NCBI RefSeq assembly: GCF_026151205.1
Contig: NC_087072.1
Coordinates: forward strand, 19,868,103-19,932,102
DNA: 64,000 nt
Source of the DNA: Bolinopsis microptera
Taxonomy: Eukaryota > Ctenophora > Tentaculata > Lobata > Bolinopsidae
Reading direction: 5' to 3'
Shown: piece by piece, positions 63,461 to 64,000 of the stretch
How positions within the stretch are numbered: position 1 is the first letter of the stretch
Layout of the letters: each line of letters opens with the position of its first letter
Notes under the pieces: generated by a model
Database searches by the model: none
Seen by the model: only the letters and a program-made list of their open reading frames with translations
What the model was told of the DNA's origin: nothing
Position numbers and translations under genes: made by a program

Positions 63461-64000
63461 CTGAAATAAAAGGGGGTTTCAACATGATTAATGAGACAGT
63501 TTGCTCTTTCTGATCCTTAAAAAAGGAGATAAGTTAATGTTTTTTTTGTATACGTTAATGGGTTCATACATGGAAGATGCCCCCCCCCCCCCCCCCCCCC
63601 CCCTTCTTAGGTTGAGTTATCGACTAATAACGTTCAATGCGGTTTGTCGTTATTGGCGCAAAAGAAGAGAAACAGATGTGTGACCTGCGCTGTCTAAATT
63701 TTGCCAAAACTGCCGTAAGTCCGTCATTAGCCATTCCTTGGAGGCACATGACCAGATGGTACTAATGTTGTGTGCTTTGATTGTGGTCTTTTCATGAAAT
63801 CGATTTTATTTGCGGGTTCTAGCGCCAGCATAAGTTTTGTGATTTACCACAATAGTAAACCAGCAGAAACGTATGATGTGTGTTAGCTTGTATGGATCCT
63901 ACGAATGAGAGACGTAGGGTAGCTCTCCCACAGTAACATTAGCAGTGTTTGGCTATTTAAAGGTCTGCTTCACTCATACTCTCAGTTCTTTACTGTTGCA
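63461..64000 (-). other. laminin intron running off the window
   Basis: A C run at 63580-63603 is followed directly by the dispersed repeat 63614-64000 (pair of 43760-44155), which has no ORF. Confidence 0.5.

Overview
The window is AT-rich eukaryotic DNA with many short exons, GT-AG introns, many DNA transposons and LINE fragments, and several minisatellites. The genes (a laminin alpha-type chain with L4 and LG domains, F-type lectins, sushi/CCP repeats, a FLYWCH-MULE transposase) are those of an invertebrate animal, possibly an early-branching one. The species cannot be fixed from sequence alone.

The backbone is one minus-strand gene that spans the whole window and runs off both ends: a laminin alpha-like chain. 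I could follow 41 exons (about 6.04 kb, roughly 2,010 codons) with consistent reading phase. In transcription order they encode two LE (laminin EGF) exons (63460-62947), an L4 domain (28370-27317), more LE repeats (27078-24931), a linker and coiled-coil region (23135-17488), then LG1 (15615-13705), LG2 (9084-8042), LG3 (7849-6817), a linker plus LG4 (5334-1792) and the start of LG5 (1960-127). The N-terminus and the C-terminal end lie outside the window.

The L4 domain is separated from the LE exons before it by a 34.6-kb intron (28371-62946). This intron holds a second world on the opposite strand. A short signal-peptide exon is repeated five times (29062, 34381, 39821, 51731, 61800). Four copies precede an F-type-lectin (fucolectin-like) exon: two intact, one split by a LINE, one decayed. 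The fifth precedes an unrecognised secreted domain and a chain of cysteine-rich and seven CCP modules, all on symmetrical phase-1 exons. This looks like a local family of secreted recognition proteins built by tandem duplication and module swapping around a common leader.

A further small secreted protein gene (18354-18749, single exon, TATA box) lies within another laminin intron on the same strand as laminin.

Much of the rest is transposon. Notable are TTAA-flanked elements (9120-13415, 15692-17083, 58182-59933), an inverted-repeat element with minisatellite arms (30061-33312), elements whose ends carry long G/C runs (33613-34231, 53085-55741, 58182-59933), a hAT-like MITE (19119-19527), and a nested stack in which a MULE sits in a LINE that sits in another LINE (46379-51642). 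Many insertions have clear target-site duplications, so their boundaries and order of arrival can be read directly.
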